Shown here piece by piece: positions 12,261 to 25,935 of a stretch of 64,000 nt of DNA. The notes under the pieces were generated by a model. It had not been told where the DNA came from. It made no database searches and worked only from the letters and a program-made list of their open reading frames with translations. A program made the translations under genes and the position numbers. Positions within the stretch are counted from its first letter, which is position 1. Each line of letters starts with the position of its first letter. The DNA is from Blastobasis lacticolella. Taxonomy: Eukaryota; Arthropoda; Insecta; Lepidoptera; Blastobasidae. The stretch lies in the NCBI GenBank assembly GCA_905147135.1, contig LR990046.1, forward strand, positions 11,128,501-11,192,500, written 5' to 3'.

Positions 12261-14140
12261 TTATAATCCGCTAATTTAGCGACTACCAACCTAAAAATTA
12301 ATTTCGAAATGGATTCATTAAAATAATCGAATTACGTAACGTTTGAAGAAGAGGGAATGATAGCTTTTTAAATAGGAAGTGGCTGGATTTATTCCCGGCG
12401 AGAGCGCCGAGTCGCCCCTCAGACAAGTTGAAGTTTTATCTTTTTCATTTTGATAGTTTTTACAAGCGAAAGCTTTCTCACAGCTGTTATACAGAAGCGT
12501 TTAACAAGTGTTTGCTTCCGTGGTTTAACAGTGCTTTTAAATAAATTCTTTTATTCTTGTAAGACTCATAGTGGAAGAAAAAGTAGGCACCTACAATATT
12601 TATTATTAGGTACAATTATTGTTTATCAGGCAGGCAGTTGTGAACAACTGTTCGGTAGCCTGTATCCGGATTTTGGCACGTTGTGGCACGGCACGTTTCT
12701 CTTCAGTTAAATGTACAAATTGACTGATTGACCCAAAAAACCTCTGTCCTGTAATTTGCATCGTTAGAGCCGTTTCCGAGAAACCAATTACATATGATGT
12801 AGATATACCTATATGTTATGCAAACGTTTTTATCTGTGTATTTGCAAAACGAAAAAAAAAGACCCGAAAGGTAGGATGCGTAATTGTTTGATTGAAAAAA
12901 TGAAATAACATTTATTTTAGATAGCAGATGGGAAGGGTTAGAAGGAAGTACTTATATCTATAGTACCTAAAACACTAGCACAATCATAAAAGTAGGTAGG
13001 TACACGGGCGGTCTTATCGTACACAGCGATCTCTTGTCGGTAGCTCTTGCTAGGTATTTACATGGGTATATAAAACCATTTACGTACATTTTATTCAAGA
13101 CTATAAAGTTTATGAAAACCTGTCCAGATATGCATTCATTTTTGCATTCGCTGTGGGTTCCCTATTGTGAAATTAACAATACAGCCTTCACAAAGGCAAC
13201 GCATTTTTGTGTTCACTTATGTAGGTATTACATATATGTTCCATTCCACATAAAGCGTGAGTTTATTTCATGTTAGAGCAAAAAATTTAAATAATTAGTC
13301 TTTAAAATTCACAAAAAAAAAAAGATTTGGTTATAGCCCAAATTGACCAAGTTTGTATGTTTGTAATACATACTTTGTAGGGTTGTGTAATTATGGATAT
13401 TAATAAATTAGTATGTTCGAAAAGTAATACCGATTATAGCTATCATACAAAACAAGCTCCACGCTGCTGAAATTAAATCGGTTTTCTAAAACATAGTAGA
13501 TTCTTTAAACCGTAAAAGTTAGCTGTGAAGTCCATGCATAGAGTGGGTAAAAGGCGAGTGCAAAGCTATATTCCTTTTGTGAAAAGTAGCAGTTCGGAAT
13601 GCCAGCGAAGTGTAGCTGTTTTGCCGCCGGCTGTGCACTGGATTGGTTTCCTGGCTTTTGGTTTGAACACGATTCTCTATTTGCACCGGCACAGTGCCTG
13701 AGAGCTCGTAGCACACCGGGATTAAAGTCCGTTGGTCAATACTAAAGCCACTGAAGACAAACTGTCAAAGGAAACAGTGCGAATTTACAGTCGAAGTTTT
13801 ATGTTCGACAATATTTTTTTAGTTGAGATGATTTCTTGACACGAGTACTAATAAAGTGGCCTTTATTTCACAGACTTAGGTTCCAGTCTATTAAGTAAAA
13901 AAGTATAAATAAGTGTGGAAGGTGTGCTTACAAATGCAAACTATTAAAGACCGTAGGTGCTGTCGTTTCAAGGAACTTTCTTTAAAGAATGGAAAAGCCG
14001 TATACCATGCATAGAAATCTGGAAAATAATGGGGACCCGAAGCGTAAAATCGCAATGAGCAATTGCTCAAGCATTGCATTTGCTTGATTATAGCTTCGTG
14101 GCTTATAACTGACGCGTGGTACAGGGCAGTGTATAAGAGT
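12261..14140. other. Non-coding stretch
   Basis: No gene recognised. Frames of 60-86 codons at 12450, 13034 and 13505 have no recognisable family, no splice support and composition like their surroundings. Confidence 0.5.
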
Positions 14141-14145
14141 GTGGC

Positions 14146-14545
14146 AACTATCGAGATATGAAACTTATGAACCTATTCGAGCGTATTATAGAGACTAGAG
14201 ACTTCGCTAGGAATACTCCTTGTCGGAATGCCAATACTGCTTCAGGCCGGGCTGCAGCACCGTAGATACAATCTTTGCCGTCAGGGTCCTCCAGGAGTCC
14301 CACTGCGATAGGAATCGATCTCTGCATTACGCATTTCTCGACCTGCAGAGGGCTTTCGACAGTGTCCCTCGGGAGGAAATCTGTGGGATCAAAGATCAAA
14401 GTCTGTACCCGATGCGTACGTTAGGATTATTCAGGACGTGAAGCGATAGATTGACATCGCTAAGTCGGATGCGAGGGCCATCGGCTCGTCGAAGCTCAAG
14501 CGACGTGAATGAAAGCGGACCCTGGCAGAAGCTGATATATAAGCG
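14146..14545 (+). pseudogene. RTE-type LINE fragment
   Basis: The plus strand carries a patchwork reverse transcriptase: a diverged L-F-E-R-I-I-E start, SECQYCFRPGCSTVDTIFAV (fingers), then FLDLQRAFDSVPRE (motif A with F-L-D and A-F-D-x-V-P). After a large deletion the 3' end returns around 14515 and finishes at a gatgatgatg tail near 14550. The same motifs occur in the longer element at 17418-18790, so both belong to one RTE-like family. Several frame breaks make it inactive. Confidence 0.75.
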
Positions 14546-14550
14546 CTAGG

Positions 14551-15740
14551 ACGATGATGATGTAATCTAATAAATACGCGAGCTTGTGTGTTTCCTTTTA
14601 ATTGTGTCCCTCACAAGAGCGAGAATTGTACCTAATGTAATATTGTCATAAATATTTATTACTTAATAAAATTCTTATAATTTTGGTGACAAAGCAATAA
14701 GTCTTTGTAAATGATATGAAATTGAATTCGAGTATTTATGCGCGTAATATAGACCGCGTCTCCACAAAGGAAATGAGTCTACGTTGATTTTTATAAACGT
14801 TTCGTATGTCAAAATACAACAAAGCTACGTCCGAACAATAAAATTCGCAGTACCTACTCATTATTTCTAAGATAACGAGAGCGGGGTTCTGTTCGGTTCT
14901 GAGAAATTTTGAACAGTATTTAAACATTTTCTTATTTAATTAGGTAGCAGTACTACTGCACTCACTGCTGTCAAGCCTGAGGAGTCCACCGAAGTAGGTA
15001 CCACCACAGAACACCATAAAAGTAGGGTACCAGCGCCTTATCTATTTCCGTCGCCAAACCATAATGCTTGAGTTGTTACTTATGTTTACTACGCTTTATT
15101 AAACAGACAATATCTAGAACATAGCCATATACGACACAGCGATAAGATGTGGACAATACGGAACTAGACAATAAAAAATCTTTTTACAAGCTTTTATTTT
15201 AGTTTCACATGATATGATGTCGGTTGGTAATAAAATCTTGCAAGTAAAATTTGACCCATTTCCCGAATTCCGATTGAGCTGAAATTTTGCACACTCGTGT
15301 AAGTTCGTTGACAATGCAATGTTATGATACTACTAATGTGATGATGGAGACGGAAGGTGGCCATAGGAACTCCTAAACAATGCATGGTAAACCCATCGAG
15401 TATTGGCTCGTTTGATTAGTCTTGACAAATACGCTGACTGACACACAGAGAAAGGTACCTACTCGTGCTAACATGATTTTAGGTATTGTCTCATTATCAC
15501 GCACTTTGCACGGAAGAGAGCTACATATTATCCTCGATCTACATATTATCGCGATTTCCTACTGAAAAGTGTTTTCAGCAGGAATAGAAAACGGTTTAAT
15601 GGACAGTCACCGCTTCCAAGCAGCCGTTTTTGCATGCTGTCTGCTCGTTTGTCGCTTCGAAGTCGATGATATGGAAGGTTTGTGAGGTTGAGCAGAGGAC
15701 GTCCTACAGCTGAATTTATTTTTACTCTACCGACAAAACT
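14551..15740. other. Non-coding stretch
   Basis: AT-rich, with only chance-like frames and no repeat recognised. Confidence 0.5.
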
Positions 15741-15990
15741 ATATTTTATACTAGCAGTCTACGTTTTTCACCTGCGCGCTCGGATCTCTGTAAACATTCA
15801 ACTATCCCGCGGGACCCTATTATTTTTTTGACATGAAAAGTAGCCTATGTCTGGAATAATATGTTTTAGCTTCCTATTTGTGATAAGAATTTTCACAAAA
15901 TCTTTTCAGTAATTTCGGAGATTATACCCAACTTACAAACTCAAAAGATACAAACTTTTCCTCTTTATAATATTAGCCTAGACATAAAGA
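15741..15990 (+). repeat. Common lepidopteran dispersed repeat
   Basis: Starts tatactagcagtctacg and contains a cctgcgcgctcgg block, a cccgcgggac block, aaaagtagcctatgtc and the end tttataatattagcctagac. The arrangement (Pro/Arg-like GC start, aaaagtagcctatg core, tataatattag end) is typical of a repeat seen across moth genomes; its class is not clear to me. Confidence 0.5.
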
Positions 15991-17417
15991 AAAAAAATAC
16001 TAGTATAGATAACTTGAATGAATACGCTCAGTCCGTATGCGGCCGTTGGAATAGCTATCCGTATTAATAGCTCTGTAATTGGGTTCATTTTTGAGAATTC
16101 AAAAAGTTATTTGTTGGCCAGTATTACTGACGCAAGCGCCGAAAGATTCCTTTGTGCGATTCAACTGTATCCAGACGGCCTGTATCATTAGCGACACTTT
16201 GAATTTAATTTAGGAAAAACGGTTGAGATTATCGGTTTGTGAATATTTTTTTATTTTGTTATATATGTATTTGTCTCATGCGAGTAAATATGATAAATAT
16301 GGTATCGTAAGATTTTGGAAACTGTTAGTTTACAATATTAAAGGACTGGAACATGTTACCTGCGAGTATTTTCCTTATAATAATAATCATCATCTTGGTA
16401 TATCCCGGTCGTGCTCTCGCGCACGAGGGCCCGGGGTCCGCCTGCGAGTATGTTCCCTGATCAATATTATAAGGACGCCGTAGAGTGAATAGACTGTTCC
16501 AAGATACGCATGCTCCATCTTCGGCCGCATCGTCACTTACTCTCAGGTGAGATGGCGGTCAAACCCTGTCTAATCTAATATAAAAAAATATATGTAATAA
16601 GATTATAAACGATCAGAAAACTGTGAACTCTAACAAAAAAATAATCACGTGACAGACATTAGATTTCAATTCGGTTAGGTTTGCGTTGTGACAAAGCATC
16701 GAGGAGCAAGCGTGGCGGAACCCCATCCAATTTACAATTTTTCGACAGTTTATATGTTCGATTCTAAATTTTCACAATATTACGGTGACATACACAAATA
16801 ATTACAATCATCATGTTGTGGTATTTTATTGCTTTTCAACATACCTAATTGCTCGTTAAGTTGACATTATTTAACCCGTATTAAACACGCGACATTTTTG
16901 TTTACATTACCCCAATCATAATCTGTGGCAATGGTATGACACGTAGTATTAGCATTAGTATTATTTACTCTCTATGTATAAAACAAATTGTCATTTTTCC
17001 ATAGATGTATTAAACGTGAAAATAACCTTAAGTTCATGTTAATATTAAATGGGTCACGACCCCTTGGACAATAGGCGATAACATGCCTTACAAACTCTCA
17101 GTGAGTCACCCTCAGCCGGAGATATCAGCTTGTAGCCGTTCCCGATGTTACGGGACCTGTTGCCTCTTTGAATGTCGACGATTTACGGCTGATCATGAAA
17201 TGAATCCTTCGATTTGTAAATTACGTAAATAATGTTTGTAGAATTCCCTATTTTACGGAACACCAGCACCTAGCCGCACCAACCAGCTCGGCTTGGCGAG
17301 AGCACCCAGATCCCTCTACCTACTTCGTCTATTTTCCGCAAAAATCATCCGATTCGATTAAAATGAACTTTTGAAATTAAACAGAAGATCCCAACAGAAT
17401 TAAGCGGACGAGTCGGT
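15991..17417. other. Non-coding stretch
   Basis: Apart from the repeat A fragment at 16371-16450, no gene or repeat was recognised. Confidence 0.5.
16371..16450 (+). repeat. Dispersed repeat A fragment
   Basis: Only the first part is present: tcatcatcttggtatatcc, ggtcgtgctctcgcgcacga, gggcccggggtccgcct. The rest is lost or replaced. Confidence 0.65.
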
Positions 17418-18790
17418 CATCATCATCATCTCGGTGTTAAATCGGATCGGATCGGCGGACGCGGGGGCCCGGGGTCCGCCTTCCTGCTTCTCTTAGCCCA
17501 CTTTGCTCGGTCTTCGGCATCCTTTTTGGTGAGTCTGTTGGCACGCATGTCACTCTTAACGACGCCCAGCCATCGCTTCTTGGGCCGGCCTCTCCTTCCC
17601 GTACCTGGCAGGGGTGGCATGGCCAGACATCTGTTCCCTACATAATTTGCCGGTCTGCGCAATACGTGACTGTACCACCGAAGGCGAGACTCTTGTAGCT
17701 TGTCAGCGATGTCACGGACATGAAGGCCTACCGCGGATGTGGGCGTTCCGCACGCGATCTGTGCGGGTCACCCCACACATCCACCGCAGCATCTTTATTC
17801 CGTCACTCGCAACTCCTGCTTGTGTCGCTCTAGTAGAGGCCAAGTCTCGCTGCCGTATAAGAGAACAGCCCCTTAAACTTAATCGGCATCTTGGGGTCAC
17901 AAATGACAGCCGTCACTTCCCGCCATTTGGCCCAAGTCGCGGATATTCGGGCTTTGACGTCGCTGTCGATGTCACCAGTTGAGCTTAGTACCGACCCCAG
18001 GTATGTGGCCTGATCCGTACGTTTTACCTCCTCTTCACCTATGCGAACGGATAGGGGGTCTGTATTGTTACAGGTCATGTACTCTGTCTTCGCCAAATTT
18101 ATCTTTAGACCGCCGTTCTCAAGCGACTCCTTCCACTTTTCCACCCGTTGGACAAACCCCCCCTTGTCAGAGTCTGTCAACGCGATATCGTCAGCATACA
18201 TGAGTAGCCACGGAGGTACCTCATGATAGTCTCGGATGCTGTTTGACAGTACGTCTAATATCAAGTTGAACAGAAGTAGTTGAGAGAGCACAGAGCCCTG
18301 GTACCCCAACAGTAATAGGGAACGGGTTGGTGGCGCCAACAGCAGTCCTAACTATGGAATCGGAATCGCGGTACATGTCTCGGATAATATCAATATAGGC
18401 CTCAGGACCTGACTTGGACCGCAACGCCCACCAGATTATCTCACGAGGGACACAGTCAAAGGCCTTCTGCATGTCCAGAAACAGGAAATACAGGGGCGTG
18501 TTCCTTGATCAGTATCCCTCCATTAGAGTTCTTAGGATAAATACGGGGTCCATGGTCCCACAACCCGGCCGAAACCCATACTGACACTCCGAAATAGTAC
18601 ACTCCCTTCGGATCTGAGAGTCCACAATGCGTTCGAAGAGCTTCATGGTGAGAGACATTATACCGCGGTAGTTGGTGCACTTCCGCACCAAGCCCTTGCC
18701 CTTATAGACTGGAGTAATAATACTCAGCCTCTATTGGTCGGGTATCTTCCCGGTGAGAAGGATGCGGATGAGTCGATAAAATCACTTAAT
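17418..18790 (-). mobile_element. RTE-type LINE, 5'-truncated with frameshifts
   Basis: From 18790 downward on the minus strand the domains appear in order. First comes NYRGIMSLTMKLFERIVDSQ and SECQYGFRPGCGTMDP (fingers, 18691-18509). QKAFDCVPREIIWWALRS (motif A) follows at 18472-18221. Then comes WLLMYADDIALTDSD (catalytic YADD) with the thumb region NLAKTEYM and TYLGSVLSSTGDID, at 18339-17830. The C-terminal domain, with GRRGRPKKRWLGVV and DRAKWAKRSRKADPGPP, is at 17662-17426. The 3' end carries a gatgatgatgatg tail (17419-17432 on plus). The frame changes between blocks, so it is inactive. The endonuclease domain is absent. Confidence 0.88.
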
Positions 18791-21690
18791 TCAGGCCACC
18801 TTTACACTCAAAATGTTCATGGGGTATGAATCTGGGCTGTTGCGTTGTATTGTTACCCCATGGTCGATCGGAAAAGCGTGTAAAAAATATCGATGATTGC
18901 AGGAATAACGCCCGTAGTCCACTCACTGCGATTCGTGTACGATACGAACTGCTAAAGTACCTACTGATAAGGATATAAACACAAATTTCGCTATAGCTTG
19001 AGCGTGCGTGACACAGCTATTTTGCAGTTTCGAATTCGTGTCTAACGCTGTAAAGAAGGAATTCAATTCAATTCAATTATTTATTGCAGTAAATGTGGCA
19101 CGTATGTATGTACAACATCATATATACAGAGTGTTTAGTATCACACATAGAGTCAAGTCAATTGACATGCAAAATGAGAGCGTCACAAACATAACAAAAA
19201 CAAATTATTTAAATAAAATCAATTGAATACCTATGTCAAAATTATAGAATAAATTAAATTAAATCAAGTCGAACGAAAACGAAAAACTTTCACACGTTCT
19301 CTAAAAAGCGGTGAATAGCAACCAGCTCTTTCGTCGGCATATTATATATAGTTACGGTATGGTATTCAGCGTGCGCCTTTCTCCTTGTTTATGGTTGAAC
19401 GAGTCCCGTCAGTTACAGTGTAGCGATTCAGCTCTATGATGCGAGGACAAACAGCTTCTATACAAATCACCTCGTTCTTTCAAGCGGCCCCATTCCATTA
19501 CGGCGAACAGACTGGGATAGCGTAAACGAAAATTACAGTAATAGCTTCCATTAATATTCCCTTCATAATATTGACTACGAACAGTACCCAAGCGTCTTAG
19601 GCTATACGTAGTAATAAATTAGGCAGTAAGTTATTTGCGAAATGTAAATCTGAATGGCCACACGACCGTGATTGATTAGCAAAACGAGAGTGTTAGGCGG
19701 TACAGTTGTCTGATGCGCCCCCCACCCCCGCCGAGATTAACGCGAACTCCCGTGATGGATAATAACAATTATATCGACGAAATTAAATTCGCGCAGGTGG
19801 GACTTTATTGCGGGCCATGTTTGTTTGCCGAGCGCGTAAAATTGCTAACGCTGACGTTATTCTGGCCATTAATTTTTCTGATGACAGCCTATTTAAAGTC
19901 GCGAACTTTAACGGCGCAAACATCATTCTTCTAAACGGTCTGAACGATCCCGGGGGATTTGTAGGATCAGCTGTCGTGAATGGCTTGATAAATTGTGAGC
20001 GCCGTCAGGAATAGACTGCGACGTTGCCTCGCTCGCGCCCGCGCCCGCTTGCGTCACGCGAATGCCTTACTACTATAATGATGACCTCCCAGTTATGACT
20101 AATGTGTAAATATATACACATTGGGCTAAGGGATGATAAGGTGATAAGTTATAGTTTGAATGTAGAGCGCTACTATAAAAGTTAACATTATTTCCCGGGA
20201 CATATTCATCAGTCTAAACTTTTACTTAATTCCGGTCTTTATGAGCAGTCGTTGATTCAAGTCGGCAATCAAAACACCGTTTTGTTCGATGTTCAGTATA
20301 AAAGCCATAAAAATTTACACCATATTTCCCGTTTTATAACAAAAAGAGGACACAACACTCAATGGCGGCTATTTTATGGCCTTTGGCTTTTGAGGTGAGT
20401 ACTTACTTCGAAGTTGGAAGAATGTTTTATCGCCTTCAAAGGGAGAAATGAAATCATTATAAACTGCAAAGAAAATGCGGCAACATCAAACAATTTTTTT
20501 CTGAATATTTTACTTGGATCATATTTGCATTCTTTATGTTTTCAAGTATTATAGAAAAACCGATTACAATTATGGAAGGGTTAGATATGATAAAAAACTA
20601 AACATATAGGCCTAGGGAAATAATCCGCGCGTAGACATTACCCCGGATTTTCTGTGGGCCTATTATGCGAAATTGCACTACTTTCTGCACAAATTACGCC
20701 CCAGTAAAAGATCTAGATGCTAAAAATAAAGACAATAGCGGGAAAGATTATTTACTGAGATCCAAAAGAAGCGATTACGGACTCTTTGTGAAATGCACAA
20801 AGAACAGCCTCGAGCCGCGACAAATTGCTCGTGCAAAACACAAAAGAGATCGAATATAAATGTTTCCCGACTTTAGCGTGAGCGATGACGACTTGCGAGT
20901 TGCGACTTCGCGAGTGTGGTAATTTGGCTCTCACTTCTGCCATACTACGGCCAATCACATACTCTAGCGGGCTTGTTATTAACCTGTGCTGGTTTTTATA
21001 CATCGGAGTGGAATTTTAGATGCATGATGAGTCTGAGGTTAGGTACCACCTAATTTATTTCTGCTTCGTGACAGCAATCGTCACATTAACACAGAGGGAT
21101 AAGATAGCCTGTAAATAAGTATCTTCCGATGCGGTGTTTTGATGCATTTGGTAATCGAATAAAGAGTGAAGATCAACATTATCAAATCATAATGAATGCC
21201 AATATAACAGATATTAGTCAATAGAAAAAGTCTTAAAAATGTTTTCCACTTTGCTTCAAAACAAATTAAAGTTTAAGAACCCCTAGCTTTATTTTTTCTG
21301 TTAAATACACAGAAAAACTTATTAAACGAAAGACTAACATAATTCCATACTTTGGTGCTTGAGTTAAAGCAAATAGAAAACGAGATGTTTAATAAAAAGG
21401 TCATATTAACTTTGCCGGTCTTACGCTCCATCCACGGCGGTTTATAGAAGCTTATGGTAATGAACTTATTAAACAATTGAGAAAAGAATTATATCAACAA
21501 ATGCAGACGTGAAATATCAATTCATAAATTAGGCTATAATTGTCGATAAGTTTTAAAGACGCATCTCTAAATAGTATAAAACGAAGTCGCTTTCCGCCGT
21601 CTATTTCTCTGTATGTACGCTACTTTGTATTTGGTGTTAGTTCGCTAGTATAAGTCCATGTTGTTGATTTGCCTGATTGAAATGCAGTTA
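18791..21690. other. Non-coding stretch
   Basis: No supported gene. The tract aattcaattcaattatttattgc near 19057 looks like a repeat tail. Frames at 19713, 20665 and 20752 lack recognisable features. Confidence 0.5.
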
Positions 21691-23480
21691 TCACTATCAT
21701 TTAAGGAATTTCCTCCGGGAGGTTTACATGTATGATACATGCCTATTATAGTAGAGTAACCCCGAGAAAACCCGTGTGAAGCCGGGGCGGGTTACTAGTG
21801 ATTAATGAAGAAAATAAATAAAAGTCGTGATATTTGAATATAAAGTTATTAAAATTGGCGAAAATAGTCGATAGATTAGGTAAAGTCGTTCAAACAAACA
21901 CGTGGGCTATAATAGCTGTAGCATCAAATATAGCGCATAATATTGACGTCACTGGGTATCAATGCAACAAGTTGTAGCCGCCCGCTACGACATTGCGGCG
22001 ATTCCACAATGCCATTGAAGCTTTCCAAAATGCAAAAATTATGTAAATGTGCTGCGTACTGCGTTAATAGACACACGCAGTGCCGTATAATGTGACCATT
22101 GCCCTGATAATCCCTACTTTTAACCTATTTTAGGGAGAGTTGCAATTAAATTTACATACTGATAGTCTTTGTTTTTGACATAAATATGCACGAACGCACG
22201 AAACATGTACGAAAACATGTACAATTGAGTCACAAACAACCCTTTATAAGTTTAATTCAATACTCTGCTGACGGCATTAAATTATTACAAACATAACCAC
22301 GTACTAAGTTTTGTTTAAACTGGAGAAGATTACCTGACGTTTTGATGAGCGACGAAGATTAAATTGTTTGTTGTTTTGACTGTTGATGTAGTCAACCTAA
22401 TTTCCTAGATCCGGTAGAATTATTCACGCCGAGTTTTCGGCCATCAATCTCACTCGTGCTTGGTCATCAGAATTTAATCAATCCAAGTCGGCACCTGATT
22501 TATAATGCAATGAGCCGGTTACTTAATACCTGCCTGGGGAGCCACAAAAACTCAATCGGATCCATTAGTTTCAATGTTTCCGCGTTCATTGCTCTCACTT
22601 TGACATCTTATAGAGATATAAGCATGATATAAGCAATATCCGCCACTATATTTAGAAATATTTATTTGTCTGTGGAGATGACGATAAAAGTATTAGTATA
22701 CCTAGCATAAGTCTCTTCTATCCAGATCATAAACGAAGGGAAGTCGTGTTTTTAGTTTGCTACTTAGCTGCGTATAAGAAGGAAATCGACAAACCCACTT
22801 CGGCATTTATTATAGATCAAGATCCGTTACAAATATGATTCCAAATAATGTACGTAACGCAGAAAATGCTCTATGAAATCTCATAAAGCAAGTAATCCTT
22901 TCACGCGGTCCTTTATCCGGGAAAATACCTTTTTTTGTACTTACATATTTAAAGGAACATAATGCGTTTACATTTTTTATTTGGTAGGCAATACAAATTA
23001 CGTGTCACTTGCGTATGAGTTATCGTATAACGCTTAAGGTCCCGTTGGTTTTGAATGACATTGTAATATGTAACTTCTCCGGTAGTTATAAATCACAAGA
23101 AGGGTACCTTTATTCTTTACCTCTAAAACAACATCATTAAAGACCTGGATCGTCTCGTTAGGTGGGGTGATGGAATAACTCGGTGCCGGTGATTAATCGA
23201 GTATTAATTGCGCTATCGTTTAGCGCCTCTTTTTTATAAGGTAGTACTTGTTAAAGCCTCTGTGGACCCCAAGCGATGTTTCTTACAAATACAAGGGACA
23301 CTGGGCAAGTATACGCAGTAATACGGGAAAATATACGCAGCGAACACACATGATACGTAGCTGAAATTGACAATAAGGCATCGTTTACAATGGGAGGGTC
23401 GCCTCATTGTGAGACATGAGAGTCTTGAAAGGAGTTCAAGCAAAACATGAATATAACTTACTAATTAATTGCTTTTGTTC
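21691..23480. other. Non-coding stretch
   Basis: A GC-rich segment ccgtgtgaagccggggcggg near 21775 resembles gagccggagccggggcggga near 28430 and is likely the edge of a dispersed repeat. Nothing else recognised. Confidence 0.45.
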
Positions 23481-23484
23481 AAAA

Positions 23485-23600
23485 TCGGTTCATTTTATTT
23501 AACGAGCAAGCGGGTCACCTGATGGAAAGTGATCACCACAGTCCATTGACACCTGCGGGGAGTAGCGGATGCGTTGTCGGCTATTGAGAAAGGTATAGGC
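23485..23600. repeat. Dispersed repeat (ggtcacctgatggaaagtgatcacc type)
   Basis: Contains gcaagcgggtcacctgatgg and aaagtgatcaccacagtcca followed by ttgacacctgcgggg. Related segments lie at 26725-26825 and 40915-41025 (reverse) and, more diverged, at 24100-24195, 31265-31390 and 51295-51420. Confidence 0.6.
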
Positions 23601-24020
23601 TTGTTTCTCAAAATTTCAATTGTTCAAACTTCAAACACTGCTACTGGAAGCTCGGCTCAAAGCGTGATCATACGTGGCAGGAATTTTTTAAATATGTTTA
23701 GACCAGCCAGGTATTTGTTTCGTATCTTAAAATCGTACGGCGGTCGGCCGCGGCCCATAAGTTCCGGTGGCCCGGATAGAATTTCAATTAAAATTTAAAG
23801 TGTAAATTGTTGTCGGCCATTCTGAAAGGTAACGCGGCTGTCCATGGGCGGTGGGCGGAAGTGATCAAGTGATCCACTCGTTCATCTTCTCTCTAGAAGT
23901 GTTAAAAATTAGGTTACCTATTAATAGTTATATCGCAATAAATAAATAAACACTTTAGGCTTCGTTTTCCTACTTAATACTCTTTTTTTATTTTAGAATC
24001 TTGTATGTAAAATATAAAAA

Positions 24021-24062
24021 TAAATATACTTGGACAATTCACACAGCACCATTTAGCCCCAA
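24021..24062 (-). mobile_element. SINE tail fragment
   Basis: aaataaatatacttggacaa and ttcacacagcaccatttagc match the 3' part of the SINE at 24767. The tRNA-like head is absent. Confidence 0.5.
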
Positions 24063-24766
24063 AATAATTAATAAAGAAGTGAAAAGGTTTTTACGGGGTC
24101 AGCAACGCGTGCAAACTGGTATTGCAAACGTTTATAGGTTGCGGTGACTACTTATCATCAGGCGGGCCGTAAGCTTGTTTGCCATCTTAGTGGTATAAAA
24201 AAAAGTTTAACAAAACCGTTACGATCTGCGACCGGGATGTAATGGAAAGCCGATCAGTTTCCTCTTAAAGTCTAAGTTTTAATTACATAAATATTAAAAA
24301 AAATCGAATTATCAGCTTCTCTTTAGTTGCTGCTTCTTCCGCGCCAACGCTCCCACTTTCAAAGAAACAATCTCAGCCGCAAACTATATTGTCAAAGAAA
24401 AGAAATAACGTCGATCCATTTCTTCGTTGCTGAGTGAAAGAAAACAAGCTTTCTTAAATTTTTAGATTAGAAAATCTCAAGCAATTTACTTGACTATCTA
24501 GTCGTACTAGGCAGAACTAGAGCCCAACCGATTTCTGTGACCAGACGTTGGACCACGTGAGCAATTTTGGCGCAAACAAGAAAAAGCCGAGATTTTTCCA
24601 TCGAAAAAGTAAATTGAATCTAAATTCATCGCAGTGACCACGAGCGTGAGGAATTCGATTGCAGAGGGTTATTTTTTCAGCTATGTGTTACTCTGGTTTG
24701 AGGTAGATAAATCGGTGGAAAAGTAATTTTATTTATTTCGTCACTTTTTCTATGAGTGAAGTTGCA

Positions 24767-24993
24767 AATAAATAAATAAATATGCTTGGTCAATTCACAC
24801 AGCGCCGTCTAGCCAAAATGTACAAAACTTGTGTTTTGGGTGCTAGATAACTGATAAACTACTTAAATACTTTTTTAAAATAACACCTAGACCCGTGACA
24901 GAAATTAAAATTCATCATTTTAATTTTTGCTCGGCGGGGAATCGAACCCCGGTCCTCCGCGTGGCAGATGTTAACCAACTGAACTAATAAGGT
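24767..24993 (-). mobile_element. tRNA-derived SINE
   Basis: On the minus strand the head reads ttagttcagttggttaac (box A-like) and accggggttcgattccccgc (box B). The body includes tgatgaattttaatttctgt and gacccgtgac-type sequence reversed, and ends in an atttatttatttatttgc tail. A second copy is at 32683-32900 and a plus-strand head at 33846. The absence of a clean acceptor stem and the attached body argue against a functional tRNA gene. Confidence 0.75.
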
Positions 24994-25721
24994 GTTAATA
25001 TTGAATTGTATGTTATATGTAACACAAATGAGAATAGTGCCGCCAAATAGCAGGAAAGGTTACCGTTATACGATCCATTTATACTGCGGTTTGACCCGTC
25101 CGTACACTGTTAGCTCGAGTTACACATAACGAACTCCACCTTCCAACTAGGCAGTACGTAGAAATGAAACGTGGAACGGTAATTACAAACAAGTTTAAAA
25201 TTAGTTTCGTCCTCGACATGGCAGTAGCAGGATCCGGATAAAAACTCCAATCTGTGCGAGCAACTGCGCTCTAATTGCGAACCGAGGGCATGCGTTTGAA
25301 AAGAGAACACCGAATTACGTCTGCACAAAAAATAATAGCAATAGACCGGCCGGACGGCTGCAAACTCGAAGATAGAGGCTTGTATATGTTGAGCGCATAG
25401 TCGGAAGTTGTTTTGTGAATACGAACTGTGATGACGAGAACTATACGATATTTATAGCAGATTAAATTAAAAATTAATTTCATTCTACTTATGTAATAAT
25501 GTATTAATAAAATTACATAGTAACAAATTAAACAAGAAGCATTTGCACACAATTAACATAACATTTCACATTTGAAGGGGCACATGTTCCGGGTTTCCTC
25601 CCGCTTATCTTTGTTGACGAGTAGCCCATGGCTTAAAATGTAGTTTAAAAGATTATGTGACATAACATTTTTTTTTATATTGTCACATCCCTAATTTAGG
25701 TTCGAAATTATAGCTACCCAG
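24994..25721. other. Non-coding stretch
   Basis: Short overlapping minus-strand frames at 25110-25552 have no recognisable family. Nothing supported. Confidence 0.45.
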
Positions 25722-25935
25722 TACATCGTCAGGAAACCTGCATATCCAGGCAACTGAATGTGTAACTATGATCCAATCGGGTCACCTTCTCCTGTTAACA
25801 GGGTCACGGAGGTCAGATGGTAGTCGCTCCACTGTAATTATCTGACCTACCAAGTCCTGGATAATGGTCCAGGCGGTCCACGGGCCCTCGTGTGCGAGAG
25901 CACAATGGGGACATTAACACCAAGATGGCCACCAT
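25722..25935 (-). repeat. Dispersed repeat A copy
   Basis: Reverse-oriented, near full length: caactgaatgtgtaactatg, ctcctgttaacagggtcacg, gaggtcagatggtagtcgct, cacgggccctcgtgtgcgag, then aacaccaagatgg. Confidence 0.8.

Noticed and set aside
24920..24993. Functional tRNA gene on the minus strand
   Set aside because: Box A and B are present, but the sequence continues into a repeated body with an atttattt tail, and no clean acceptor stem is visible; it is a SINE head.
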